Made by a program: the position numbers and the translations under genes. The notes beneath the pieces were generated by a model, which worked only from the letters and a program-made list of their open reading frames with translations, was not told the DNA's origin and searched no databases. 64,000 nucleotides of DNA, from assembly GCA_964486935.1 (NCBI GenBank), contig CAZAPG010000026.1, positions 1-64,000 on the forward strand. Reading direction: 5' to 3'. This document shows, one piece after another, positions 31,559 to 40,431 of this stretch (positions are counted from its first letter, which is position 1; each line of letters opens with the position of its first letter). Source of the stretch: CAZAPG01 sp964486935 (GTDB lineage: Bacteria > Chloroflexota > Anaerolineae > 4572-78 > J111).

Positions 31559-33991
31559 ATGAGAACTATGACAACACGCGCTCTGGCTTTTTGGATAGGT
31601 TTATTTTTATTTTCGGTCTACCTGCTCACCTTCTCCGGTAAGCTCCACGTTATGGACGAGTTTGTGGGCTTTGCGGTAGGCAATAACTGGGTGCAGCACG
31701 GCCGGCCCGATGTGAATCAGTTTATCTGGACCAACCACTGGCATACAACCCCGCCCGGCATCTGGGGCCGGGATGATAATCTGTATACCAAAAAAGCGCC
31801 GGGTATCTCGCTGGCCGCCGCGCCGCTCATCTGGTTGGGGCATACCCTGCCGCAGCTCAATGCCGTTCATCTTGGCCTGCTCGCTACTGCCATTGTGACG
31901 GCGCTCACCGGCAGCCTGCTGGTCATTTGGCTGGTTGACATGCAAATTTCGCCCGTTTTGGCCGGTCTGACCGCCCTGACCTACGGGCTGTGTACAATTG
32001 CGCCGGTTTACGCCCGCCTGCTGTGGGAGCACGCGGTTATGGCCCTGCTGTTTCTGGCGGCAATTTGGGCTATCCATCGCGCTATCTACAACGCCCGTAA
32101 CCGGCACGCCTGGACCTGGATACTGCTTTGCGGCGTGTCGGCGGCGACGGCGCTGGCCATGCGCTTTGAAGCGGCGCTGGCCGTTGCTATATTTGGCGCG
32201 TTCATTTTTTTTTACGCGCCTCCGGCGCTATCGCCCGGCAACCCGCTCCAGTTTCTAAAAAACAAGACTCGCTGGTTGTGGCTGGCAATTTACACGGTAA
32301 TCCCTTTTGCCACCAGTTTGTGGCTGCTCTATTTCAACTTTGCTCGCTTTGGCAGCGTCAGTGAAACGGGCTACAACCGTGAGATTTTATTTTCCAAACC
32401 CTGGGAGGGCGCAATTGGCCTGCTGGTTAGCCCCAGTACCGGCCTGTTTATTTACGCGCCGCTGATGGCGCTGCTGTTTGTAGGGCTGCCCCCGGCCTGG
32501 CGGCGATTGCCCCGCCCTTACCTGTGGCTCATCTGGGGGCTGACCCTTTTTTACTGGCTATTCTATGGGTCATGGTTTTCCTGGGGGAGCACCTGGGTCT
32601 GGGGGCCGCGCTTTTTACTGCACACCCTGCCGCTGCTCATGCTTTTTGTGGCCTATGCTCTGGCGCTGATTGCCAGAATATCAGCAGACACCCCCCGGCG
32701 GCTGGCCTGGCTGGGCGTTGGGCTGCTGGCCCTGGCCGGATTTGTCATCAACTTTTTGGGCATTGTGGTCGATTTAAACGAGCATTTTCTGCGCCTGGGG
32801 CGCAACGATAATTTTGTTTTTAATTGGGCCGCATTTCCCCCGTTGGGGCACTGGCGCATTCTGCAAGAAGGCTTAACCGACATTATCTGGCTGCAACCGC
32901 AGCCGGATGGATTTCAAATTGAGTGGTCGGTGTTGGCCCCGGCCCTGATTTTAGTGATGCTGGCCGGCGCCGGGTTAACGGTCATCTTTCTGGGTATTGC
33001 AGTTATTAAAAACGACTCTCTGGAAAACAACTACGCAATACCCAATAGGCGGTATATCATACGTCTTGCCTGCCAACCTTTGGTATTTTTAGTTATGTTA
33101 GGGGTAACATTATGGCTCATTTACCAGATGATGCTGGGCGCGGCCCGCGTCTCGCTGGCTACCGCTCAGGCTCAAGCCGACGCGCCCCTGCTGAATACGC
33201 TCCGGGCGCAGGCCGGCCCACGCGACGCGCTGCATATTGCCATGCCGCCCTTTGGCGATGTGCAGGAGCTATCCACCCACATGATGGCCTATCTTGACCG
33301 GCCTCTCCCCACCTACGCCTGGATCGAGAGCGAACCCCGCGCCATTCAACCCGAAGAACGAGAGCGAATCTGGCGGGCAACGCTGGCTCAATCCGATAGA
33401 GTCTGGCTGTTTGAACGCTGGCTCACCCAGGCCGACCCGCTCAGCGTGTCGGCGGCTCGCCTGAACCAACTGGCCTTCCCGGTTGCAGAATATTGGTTTG
33501 ACCAGAGCGGCAAACTGACCCTGTACGCCCTGCCTCAGTTGCCGGCTAATGCGCCTGCCGCGCCACTGAATGTGCCGTTTGCCGGGGGCATAACCCTGGT
33601 AGATTTTGCCGTACTCGACAATCCCGTAATGGCCGGTCAGGTGTTGAAGGTGCGTTTAACCTGGCGGGCCGCTGGCGCGGATAATCAGGAAAGCTTGCCG
33701 TCGGGCGGGGTGGTTGGTTTTGCGCATCTGATTAACAACGAGTCGGGTCAAAATGCCGCCCAGCAAGACCGGTTATTGCTAGATTTGCAGCGCCCTGGCC
33801 AGTCGCCATTGTTGCCGGGGCAAACCGTAACCCAGGGGTATGGCCTGCGCCTTCCCCCGGATTTGCCGCCGGGCAATTATCCGCTGCTAGCCGGGTTGTA
33901 CTTATCCGGCAGCAGTCAGCGTTTGTCCCGCGCCGATGCCAGCCCCGATGATTTTTTGTACCTGACCGATATCCGGGTTGAAGGAAAATAA
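31559..33991 (+). CDS. Large membrane glycosyltransferase-like protein (GT39/ArnT fold)
   Basis: 810 residues. About a dozen membrane helices in residues 8-530 are followed by a soluble C-terminal region (about 535-810) of beta-rich character (LVDFAVLDNPVMAGQVLKVRLTWRA). The first extracellular loop has the acidic pair HVMDEFVGFAVGN, as in the catalytic loop of lipid-linked sugar transferases of the PMT/ArnT group, and GIWGRDDNLYTKKAPG follows. These enzymes move a sugar from a polyprenyl carrier to protein, lipid or glycan on the outer face of the membrane. The acceptor is unknown. It stands alone between two terminators. Confidence 0.75.
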   Translation: MRTMTTRALAFWIGLFLFSVYLLTFSGKLHVMDEFVGFAVGNNWVQHGRPDVNQFIWTNHWHTTPPGIWGRDDNLYTKKAPGISLAAAPLIWLGHTLPQLNAVHLGLLATAIVTALTGSLLVIWLVDMQISPVLAGLTALTYGLCTIAPVYARLLWEHAVMALLFLAAIWAIHRAIYNARNRHAWTWILLCGVSAATALAMRFEAALAVAIFGAFIFFYAPPALSPGNPLQFLKNKTRWLWLAIYTVIPFATSLWLLYFNFARFGSVSETGYNREILFSKPWEGAIGLLVSPSTGLFIYAPLMALLFVGLPPAWRRLPRPYLWLIWGLTLFYWLFYGSWFSWGSTWVWGPRFLLHTLPLLMLFVAYALALIARISADTPRRLAWLGVGLLALAGFVINFLGIVVDLNEHFLRLGRNDNFVFNWAAFPPLGHWRILQEGLTDIIWLQPQPDGFQIEWSVLAPALILVMLAGAGLTVIFLGIAVIKNDSLENNYAIPNRRYIIRLACQPLVFLVMLGVTLWLIYQMMLGAARVSLATAQAQADAPLLNTLRAQAGPRDALHIAMPPFGDVQELSTHMMAYLDRPLPTYAWIESEPRAIQPEERERIWRATLAQSDRVWLFERWLTQADPLSVSAARLNQLAFPVAEYWFDQSGKLTLYALPQLPANAPAAPLNVPFAGGITLVDFAVLDNPVMAGQVLKVRLTWRAAGADNQESLPSGGVVGFAHLINNESGQNAAQQDRLLLDLQRPGQSPLLPGQTVTQGYGLRLPPDLPPGNYPLLAGLYLSGSSQRLSRADASPDDFLYLTDIRVEGK

Positions 33992-34027
33992 AAAACAGCA
34001 GCCTGTGGCAGATGGCTGCTGTTTTTT
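33990..34027. terminator. Bidirectional terminator between convergent genes
   Basis: AAAAAACAGCAGCC and GGCTGCTGTTTTTT flank a 10-nt loop. The A-run on one side and T-run on the other allow it to stop transcription from both the glycosyltransferase and the ABC ATPase gene. Confidence 0.9.
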
Positions 34028-34050
34028 GGGCAAACGATTAGCCGGTCAAC

Positions 34051-34794
34051 TTAATGCAAAATCTGGCTCAAGAATAGCTTGGTGCGTTCGTGTTCGGGGT
34101 TGTCAAAGAATATGTCGGGTGTTTTTTCCTCAACAATGTTGCCCTGGTCAAAAAAGATTACCCGGTCGGCCACATTGCGGGCAAAGCCCATTTCGTGGGT
34201 TACGGCCATAATGGTCATTCCAGATTCGGCCAGCTCTTGCATGGCGTCGAGAACTTCTTTAATCATTTCCGGGTCGAGCGCGCTGGTTGGTTCGTCGAAC
34301 AGCATAATTTTGGGCTGCATAGCCAGGGCGCGGGCAATAGCCACCCGCTGCTGTTGCCCCCCGGAAAGCTGGCCGGGATATTTGTGGGCCTGCTCTGGAA
34401 TTTTAACCCGGGTTAGCTGCTCCATTGCTACCTCTTCGGCCCGCTCACGCGACCATTTGCGCACGTGAATGGGGGCCAGGGTGACATTTTGCAGCACGGT
34501 TAAATGGGGAAACAGGTTAAATTGTTGAAAGACCATCCCCACTTCTCGCCGAATTTCCTGAATATTGCGCAGGTCGTTGTTGAGTTCTGTGCCGTCAACA
34601 ATAATCTGGCCGCGCTGGTGTTCCTCTAAACGGTTGATGGTGCGAATCCAGGTGGATTTGCCGGAGCCTGAAGGGCCAATGATGACCACCACCTCGCCCT
34701 CTTTAACGGTGGTGGTTACGCCTTTGAGTACGTGAAAATCTCCAAACCATTTGTGAACATCGTTGCAGATAATTATTTCTTTGCCTAACGCCAT
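34051..34794 (-). CDS. Polar amino-acid ABC transporter ATPase (GlnQ-like)
   Basis: 247 residues. Walker A GPSGSGKS (40-47), Q-loop VFQQFNLFPHLTV, signature LSGGQQQRVAIARAL, Walker B IMLFDEPTSALDPEM and H-loop MAVTHEMGFAR are all intact. The closest type is GlnQ/HisP/ArtP. It powers uptake of polar amino acids with the permease encoded upstream (34904-36553). CGGAGGAGA lies 7 nt before the ATG. The receptor gene is not in the window. Confidence 0.94.
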   Translation of the reverse strand: MALGKEIIICNDVHKWFGDFHVLKGVTTTVKEGEVVVIIGPSGSGKSTWIRTINRLEEHQRGQIIVDGTELNNDLRNIQEIRREVGMVFQQFNLFPHLTVLQNVTLAPIHVRKWSRERAEEVAMEQLTRVKIPEQAHKYPGQLSGGQQQRVAIARALAMQPKIMLFDEPTSALDPEMIKEVLDAMQELAESGMTIMAVTHEMGFARNVADRVIFFDQGNIVEEKTPDIFFDNPEHERTKLFLSQILH

Positions 34795-34903
34795 AGTCAG
34801 GTTCTCCTCCGAAAATGAATTTGAGAAGCGGGGGGCCTGGGGATGGTTCCCCCAAATCCCATTTTTGTCATCGGTGGCGCGCTAACGCCCGCGACGACTC
34901 CTC

Positions 34904-36553
34904 TTAATATTTACCAACGCCAAGATTTCGCTCCAGCCGCTGGCTGGCTCTGGACATTGAAAAGGCAAATACCCAGTAAACCAGGGCCACAAAAGCGTAA
35001 GTTTCTTGCTGCAAACCCAGCCAATCGGGTTGAGCCACCACTACCTGAGAAATTTTGAGCAGGTCAAACAGGCCAACAATTGCCACCAGCGAGGTGTCCT
35101 TAAACAAACTAATAAACTGGCCCACAATGGCCGGAATGACCAGCCGCAGGGCCTGCGGCAAAATAATCAGCCGGGTAGATTGCCAGCCGCTCAGGCCAAC
35201 GGCCATGGCGGCTTCGTATTGCCCGTTGGGGATGGCTTGCAGGCCGCCGCGCACATTTTCGGCCATGTAGGCGGCGCTGAATAAAATAATGCCCACGACC
35301 ACCCGCAGCAAATTATTGATTTCGACTTCTCTGGGCAAAAAGAGGGGGAGCATGACATTGGCCATAAAGAGCACCGTAATCAAGGGTACGCCGCGAATCA
35401 GTTCGATATAGAGAATAGAGAAGGTTTTGATCATGTTCCCTTGCAGGAAATAACCAACAGCCCAAAAAGCGCCTACAATCAATACAAACTGTAGCAGGGC
35501 ATAGGTGGTAGGTGATAAAGTCACCACCCACACCGGCGGGTCCCGGAACAGGAGCGGAACATTTAACGTAATCTCGCTATCGGGGTAGCCGCCAAAGCCC
35601 CAGTAAAGCAACATCAGTGCGGCTCCCCAAACCCACAGAAAGGGCACGCCACGCACCTGGCTGCGTCGCCCCAGGGCCATCAACACGCCGATGGGAAATG
35701 ACACTACAATCCCCACTACTGTGAGAATAACCGTTAGCATAAATCCGCCCCAGCGCGTGGTGGGCACTTCCTGCAGGGGGCCGGTTTCTACCCCGGCCTG
35801 CCCTCTGAGCACAAAGAAGATGACCACGAACGAGGCCAGCCAGGCCCAGGTAATTGCCTTGCGAAACCGTTTGAGCGGCGAGCCAAAGCCCCAGGCCCCG
35901 ATGCTTAAAACAGATAATGCCAGCACAATGCCCAAAGATAACCAGACTCGCCAGATGACTTCTTCTTTGCCGGCCACTACATAGCGGCCAATCGAAAATA
36001 GCTGTCCGTTGGCCGGTATTACTCCCCAAATTGCGCCGGGGGTTACTTCCTTGAGCAGCGCCACCGCCTGCGGGTCAGACCGAAATTCAGCGCCAAACAC
36101 GGCCCATGAAAGTAGCCCGCGAACGGCAAAGATAATGATAATAGTTAACAGCAGGGTGGTAAGCGCGCCAAACGCGCCGCTATATAAGCTGTCTTTAAGC
36201 CATTGCGTAGGACCGGGCCAATGGTGCCGGGCCGCGCTGTAAATTACAGCCGCTGCGCCAATAATCCACAAAATCAAAATAACCGAGGTTAGCAGCGCTC
36301 CATTAGTGATGAACAAAATAAAATTACCCAGGGCGGTTGGCTGTCCATTGGGGGCAAGGTTGAAAGACAGGCTGACCGGTTCGGCCGTAAACGCAGCCCG
36401 AATAATCAGCAGATTGGCCATAATTAAAACAAGGGCAAAGATAGTGTTCCAGGTGTTGTTAAAAACCGTGGTTTTTAACCAGGTGCCAACATCTAAATCA
36501 AATTTTGGGCCAGCGAGGGCGCCGGTCTCTTTAGTTTGTGAAATTGTTGTCAT
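34904..36553 (-). CDS. Polar amino-acid ABC transporter permease (HisM/GlnP type, extended)
   Basis: 549 residues, far longer than the usual 220-250. The extra N-terminal half has several membrane helices and a periplasmic segment, as in the longer AapM/BztC-type permeases. The C-terminal His/Glu/Gln/Arg permease domain (about 270-545) has FPIGVLMALGRRS, IELIRGVPLITVLFMANVMLPLFLP and the EAA-loop EAAMAVGLSGWQSTRLIILPQALRLVIPAI. Only one permease is encoded; the AapQ-type partner and binding protein are absent from the window, so the protein may act as a homodimer. The ATPase gene follows on the same strand after 110 nt. Confidence 0.9.
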   Translation of the reverse strand: MTTISQTKETGALAGPKFDLDVGTWLKTTVFNNTWNTIFALVLIMANLLIIRAAFTAEPVSLSFNLAPNGQPTALGNFILFITNGALLTSVILILWIIGAAAVIYSAARHHWPGPTQWLKDSLYSGAFGALTTLLLTIIIIFAVRGLLSWAVFGAEFRSDPQAVALLKEVTPGAIWGVIPANGQLFSIGRYVVAGKEEVIWRVWLSLGIVLALSVLSIGAWGFGSPLKRFRKAITWAWLASFVVIFFVLRGQAGVETGPLQEVPTTRWGGFMLTVILTVVGIVVSFPIGVLMALGRRSQVRGVPFLWVWGAALMLLYWGFGGYPDSEITLNVPLLFRDPPVWVVTLSPTTYALLQFVLIVGAFWAVGYFLQGNMIKTFSILYIELIRGVPLITVLFMANVMLPLFLPREVEINNLLRVVVGIILFSAAYMAENVRGGLQAIPNGQYEAAMAVGLSGWQSTRLIILPQALRLVIPAIVGQFISLFKDTSLVAIVGLFDLLKISQVVVAQPDWLGLQQETYAFVALVYWVFAFSMSRASQRLERNLGVGKY

Positions 36554-36743
36554 AATCTAACGCTCCGCCCGGGTAGTTTTGCTGCGTTAACTTTATGGAG
36601 GATATATATTTGATTTTGACTGAAAGTGGGTTTAACCGTGGGATGCCCAATTTTACAGTACTTTGCCAATATGCACAAGTGGGCTGTCAAAGTAAGGCTA
36701 TTTTAAATTGTTTGGGTGGCCGGGAGAGGATTGGGCAGCCGCA

Positions 36744-38384
36744 TTACAGGCCGCTCAGCATACGGTCGGCAATGAGTTTAACCGGCGGCGAGCCGTAGCT
36801 CAACAACTTGTCGTGAAAGGCTTTCAGACTGTAGTTTGACCCTTGCTGAATGCGCCACTTTTCGCGCAGCGCCTGAATCTGGGTTTTGCCCACCAGATAA
36901 GACGAGGGATAGGTGGGGTTGCGATGCCCGGTGTAGCGCCGCACTTCGCCTTCGGCCATGTGGGGGTCAAGGCTGACTTCTTCGACCAGCATTTTTACGG
37001 CTTCGTCAAAGCTCAAGTTGCGGGTGTGCAGCCCGCTGTCAACCACCACCCGCACCGAGCGCCATAGCGCGTTGCGCAGTTTGAACAGCATCACCGGCGG
37101 CTCGTGGATGAAGCCGGTTTCTTCAAATAAATCCTCGGTGTAGAGGCCCCAACCCTCTACAAAAACAGGGCTGCTAAAATAGCGGCGCATGGGTGAGTTG
37201 TCTGTAACCAGTTTGTGGTGAACTTTTTGCAGGTGATGGCCGGGGTAAATTTCGTGCAGGGCAATGGAGCGGGCAAAGGCGTAGCAATTATCGCGCATGT
37301 GCTGCTTCTGCCGTTCGGGCAGCGCGTCGGGGTCCAGCGGGGTGATGAGCCACTCGCTTTCCAGGCCGGGTTCAAAGGGGGGCGTGGTACCCATCACCGC
37401 AATGGGCAGGCTGGCCCGCAGATAAACCGGCAGCCAGACCATATGGCACACTTCGCCTTCGGGGATGGTGATTAAATCCTGATCCAGGCAATGCTCGCGG
37501 GCCAGCATCATCTCGTGGCCGTAGGAGTCTTTGAAGGCTTCCGGCCGGGGATGGTCTTCCTTCACCCGGTTGATTTGCTCAAGCCAGGAGCGGTTGGGGT
37601 CAACCTGCCGGGCGTAGCTGTCCAGCCGCTCTTTATCTTTGGCTACCTCTTCCAGTCCAAACTCATACAGCGATTTATGGTCAAAATCCACTCGATGATA
37701 TTCTTGCAGCAAGAAATCAAAGTGGTCCGACCCGCAGGCAAAGTGACCGGCGGCCCGGCTGTGAAGCTCTTTGAGAAAGCCGGTAAATTCCGCCAGCGCC
37801 GCCTTTAGGGCGTTGTTCGCTTCCGCCAAATCATTTTGCAGCGAGCCGGGCAGGGTGGCGGCAAAGCCGGGGATGGCCTCATCCAGAAACTGGCCCAGCC
37901 CTTTGGCCCCAATCAGCCCCATTTCCACATAGATGGGCGGGGCCTGGATTGTCAAATTATTTTGAGCGGTTTGCAGATAGGCCGGGGCTTGCTTAAGCCG
38001 AGATAGCAAATTGCTGCCTCGCTCTTCGGCGGGGGCAAAGTTGCGCCGCATCAGGTTGGAGAAGGCGCCGCCCAGCCGCTCCAGATACCAGTAGGGCGCG
38101 CGCTGGCAGATGCGTAAATCCTCGTGCTGGCGCAGGCTGGTTTTCAGGTCGATGAGGGCCACGTCCAGGTCCATGCGGGCGTCGGGGTCGAGCGGCGCGG
38201 GGTCGATGGCCTCGAAGCGGCGCAGAAAATCGCGCCGTTTGGCTACTTTTTCTTCAACGGCCTCCGGGCTAAAATCGCCCAGCATGTGGTCGTACCGGTG
38301 CATCCCCAGTTGGGTTGCGCCAATGGGGTTTGACTCGAAGGCAAAGGCCAGATATTCATCAATGAGGGTTGACAGGTGGGTCAT
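36744..38384 (-). CDS. DUF885 family protein (putative metal-dependent peptidase)
   Basis: 546 residues, a normal DUF885 length. The conserved motif H-E-I-Y-P-G-H-H at 377-384 and Glu410 in VEGWGLY form the expected zinc site, and later HTRNLSFDEAVKML and YPSSYLVGK are also family blocks. Related proteins include peptidases. There is no signal peptide, so it is cytoplasmic. It is the last gene of the minus-strand peptide-transport operon. GAGGAGA lies 8 nt before the ATG, next to a duplicated palindromic leader element. Confidence 0.87.
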   Translation of the reverse strand: MTHLSTLIDEYLAFAFESNPIGATQLGMHRYDHMLGDFSPEAVEEKVAKRRDFLRRFEAIDPAPLDPDARMDLDVALIDLKTSLRQHEDLRICQRAPYWYLERLGGAFSNLMRRNFAPAEERGSNLLSRLKQAPAYLQTAQNNLTIQAPPIYVEMGLIGAKGLGQFLDEAIPGFAATLPGSLQNDLAEANNALKAALAEFTGFLKELHSRAAGHFACGSDHFDFLLQEYHRVDFDHKSLYEFGLEEVAKDKERLDSYARQVDPNRSWLEQINRVKEDHPRPEAFKDSYGHEMMLAREHCLDQDLITIPEGEVCHMVWLPVYLRASLPIAVMGTTPPFEPGLESEWLITPLDPDALPERQKQHMRDNCYAFARSIALHEIYPGHHLQKVHHKLVTDNSPMRRYFSSPVFVEGWGLYTEDLFEETGFIHEPPVMLFKLRNALWRSVRVVVDSGLHTRNLSFDEAVKMLVEEVSLDPHMAEGEVRRYTGHRNPTYPSSYLVGKTQIQALREKWRIQQGSNYSLKAFHDKLLSYGSPPVKLIADRMLSGL

Positions 38385-38390
38385 GGTGGT

Positions 38391-38490
38391 CTCCTCTGAA
38401 AATAGACCCCCCGCTAACGCGCAACCCTCCCCCTGCCAGGGGGAGGGTTGCGCGTTAGCGACGGGTGGGGGCGGAACAAATTTTCATTCC
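38391..38490. repeat. Palindromic leader repeat, copy A
   Basis: Bases 38412-38460 are a perfect 49-nt palindrome (arms of 24, starting CGCTAACGCG and ending CGCGTTAGCG). The flanks are CTCCTCTGAAAATAGACCCC on the left and GACGGGTGGGGGCGG...AAATTTTCATTC on the right. Copy B (44342-44431) has the same flanks and a shorter palindrome. In both cases the left flank is the ribosome site of the gene to its left (TTTTCAGAGGAGA on the minus strand), so the repeat forms a 5' leader hairpin between genes. Confidence 0.75.
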
Positions 38491-38509
38491 CCGGCAAATG
38501 GTTGGCGGA

Positions 38510-39397
38510 TTAGCGCCCGCGCAGCCGGGGGTCGAGAGCGTCGCGCAGGCCGTCGCCCAAAAAGTTAAAGGCGATGACGGTTAAAAAGATGCCAAGGCCG
38601 GGAAAGATGGTGCCCCACCAGGCCTGGCGCATATAATCGCGGCCCTGGCTGAGCATTGCGCCCCAACTGGGGGTGGGCGGCTGCGCGCCCAGGCCAAGGT
38701 AGCTGAGACTGCTTTCAATGAGGATGGCCTGAGCCATAAACAGGGTGGCCTGCACAATGATGACGGCCAGCGTGTTGGCCAGCAGATGGCGGGTGATGAT
38801 GCGGCGGTTGGGCACACCAAGGCAGCGGGCGGCCTCGACAAACTCTTTTTCGCGCAGCGACAGAAACTGGCCGCGCACCAGCCGGGCCGTGCCCATCCAA
38901 CTGGTCAGGCCGATGATGAGCATGGTGTTGAGCAGACTTGGCCCAAACAGGGCCACAATGGTTAACAGCAAAAACAGGCCGGGGATGGACATTAAAATAT
39001 CCACAAAGCGCATGAGCGGCCCATCCAGGCGGCGATAGTAACCGGCCAGCGAGCCGACCAGCACCCCCACCGAAATGAGAATAGTGACCGCCACCACCCC
39101 CACCGCCAGCGAAACGCGGGTTCCTACCAGAACGCGGCTAAAAATATCGCGGCCCCACTGGTCTGTGCCAAACCAATGTTGGAGGCTGGGGGGCTGTAAA
39201 CTGTTGCGAACGTTTTGCTCGGCGTAATCATAGGGGGCAATCGACGGCCCCAGGATAGCCACCAGAATGAGGATGATGACGGCCACCAGCCCGCTTACGG
39301 CCAGGCGGTTGCGCCGAAACATCCGCCAGATGCGGACTCGCTGGGGAATGTGAACGGCCAGCGGGGCCTGGGTTGAGGCGGCGAGTTTGGCCGTCAT
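38510..39397 (-). CDS. Peptide-type ABC transporter permease, DppC-like (second operon)
   Basis: 295 residues from ATG 39397, which has AAAGGAGG upstream and follows the DppB-like stop (TGA-G-ATG). It has HWFGTDQWGRDIFSRVLVG, the EAA-loop EFVEAARCLGVPNRRIITRHLLAN and the C-terminal FNFLGDGLRDALDPRLRGR, as in DppC/OppC. An upstream in-frame ATG at 39460 lies inside the partner gene and is not favoured. It pairs with the permease at 39399-40367. Confidence 0.93.
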   Translation of the reverse strand: MTAKLAASTQAPLAVHIPQRVRIWRMFRRNRLAVSGLVAVIILILVAILGPSIAPYDYAEQNVRNSLQPPSLQHWFGTDQWGRDIFSRVLVGTRVSLAVGVVAVTILISVGVLVGSLAGYYRRLDGPLMRFVDILMSIPGLFLLLTIVALFGPSLLNTMLIIGLTSWMGTARLVRGQFLSLREKEFVEAARCLGVPNRRIITRHLLANTLAVIIVQATLFMAQAILIESSLSYLGLGAQPPTPSWGAMLSQGRDYMRQAWWGTIFPGLGIFLTVIAFNFLGDGLRDALDPRLRGR

Positions 39398-39398
39398 C

Positions 39399-40367
39399 TC
39401 AGGCGGCCTCCTTTTTGCCGTACACAATGCGGGGGTCGGCAAAGGAGTAGGCAATGTCAACCAGCAGGTTGATGAGCATGATAACAGCAGCAGTGAGCAT
39501 GGTCAGGGCCATAATGGTGGGGTAGTCTCGCCGCAGAACGGCATCGTAGCCCAGGCGGCCCACGCCGGGCCAGGCAAAGATGCTTTCCACAATGATTGAG
39601 CCGCCCAGCAGGCGCGGCAGCGATAGGCCGATGATGGTAATCATTGGCAGCATGGCATTCTTAAAGGCGTGTCGAAACAGAACGGCCTGTTGCGGCAATC
39701 CCTTGGCTTTGGCGGTTGTGATGTAATCTTGCCGGATGACTTCTAACATACTTGAGCGCATAAAACGGGCATACAGGGCCATATCGTTGAAGGCCAGCAC
39801 CAAAGCCGGCATAATCAGGTGGAGTAACGACTCAGGAAAAGGTTTTTCAATTCCATCACCCACCGAGGGCAGCCAGTTTAACTGCACCGCAAAGAAAAAA
39901 ATCAGCACCAGGGCAAACCAGAAGTTGGGCATTGATAGCCCAAAAAAGGCAAATGAAGTTACCAGATTATCCAGGAGCGAATATTGGCGCGTGGCCGAGA
40001 TGATACCGATGGGAATGGCGATAACTAATGCCAGCGCCAGCGCCATCAACTGCAAGCGAATGGTGGCCGGCATGCGGCCTCCAATTAGGGAGAGAACCGG
40101 CTCGCCGTAGCCGTAGGCAAAACCAAAGTCGCCTTGCAGGGCGCTGGTTAGCCAACGCCAGTATTGCACATACAGCGGCTGGTCCAGCCCCAGCCGGGCC
40201 ATTACCCGCTCGCGTATGGCCGGGTCTACCGCGCGGTCGGGCGGCAGGTAGAATACGGTGGGGTCGCCGGGGGCCAGGTGCAACAATATAAACAGAAACA
40301 AGCTTAGACCCAGTAAAAGCGGAATAATGGTCAGGATGCGCCGGATAATGTAGGCTTGAAGTGACAT
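39399..40367 (-). CDS. Peptide-type ABC transporter permease, DppB-like (second operon)
   Basis: 322 residues from ATG 40367 (MSLQAYIIRRILTIIPLLLGLSLFLFILLHLAPGDP, split family N-terminus). It has six helices, the EAA-loop TTAKAKGLPQQAVLFRHAFKNAMLPM and the C-terminal VDIAYSFADPRIVYG. Extending the frame to 40499 would read through an intercistronic hairpin and is unlikely. AGGG is the only ribosome-site-like sequence and lies in a possible pairing region (see 40371-40417). Confidence 0.92.
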   Translation of the reverse strand: MSLQAYIIRRILTIIPLLLGLSLFLFILLHLAPGDPTVFYLPPDRAVDPAIRERVMARLGLDQPLYVQYWRWLTSALQGDFGFAYGYGEPVLSLIGGRMPATIRLQLMALALALVIAIPIGIISATRQYSLLDNLVTSFAFFGLSMPNFWFALVLIFFFAVQLNWLPSVGDGIEKPFPESLLHLIMPALVLAFNDMALYARFMRSSMLEVIRQDYITTAKAKGLPQQAVLFRHAFKNAMLPMITIIGLSLPRLLGGSIIVESIFAWPGVGRLGYDAVLRRDYPTIMALTMLTAAVIMLINLLVDIAYSFADPRIVYGKKEAA

Positions 40368-40370
40368 AGA

Positions 40371-40417
40371 TAACCCTGTAACAGGGTTGCGAGCAGTTGG
40401 TTGCTCGCAACCCTGTT
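40371..40417 (-). promoter_or_regulatory. Intercistronic hairpin between receptor and permease genes
   Basis: AACAGGGTTGCGAGCA and TGCTCGCAACCCTGTT (40380-40417) form a perfect 16-bp stem with a 6-nt loop. No U-run follows. Next to it, AACCCTGT-TA-CAGGGTT can form instead, covering the AGGG before the permease ATG. The two foldings exclude each other. A role in receptor mRNA stability and in limiting permease translation is inferred. Confidence 0.55.
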
Positions 40418-40431
40418 TAGCAAAAATTATT

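Noticed and set aside
31559..33991. Counting this transferase as part of the glycan region
   Set aside because: It is closed by terminators on both sides and is 11 kb from that region, so only paralogy links them.
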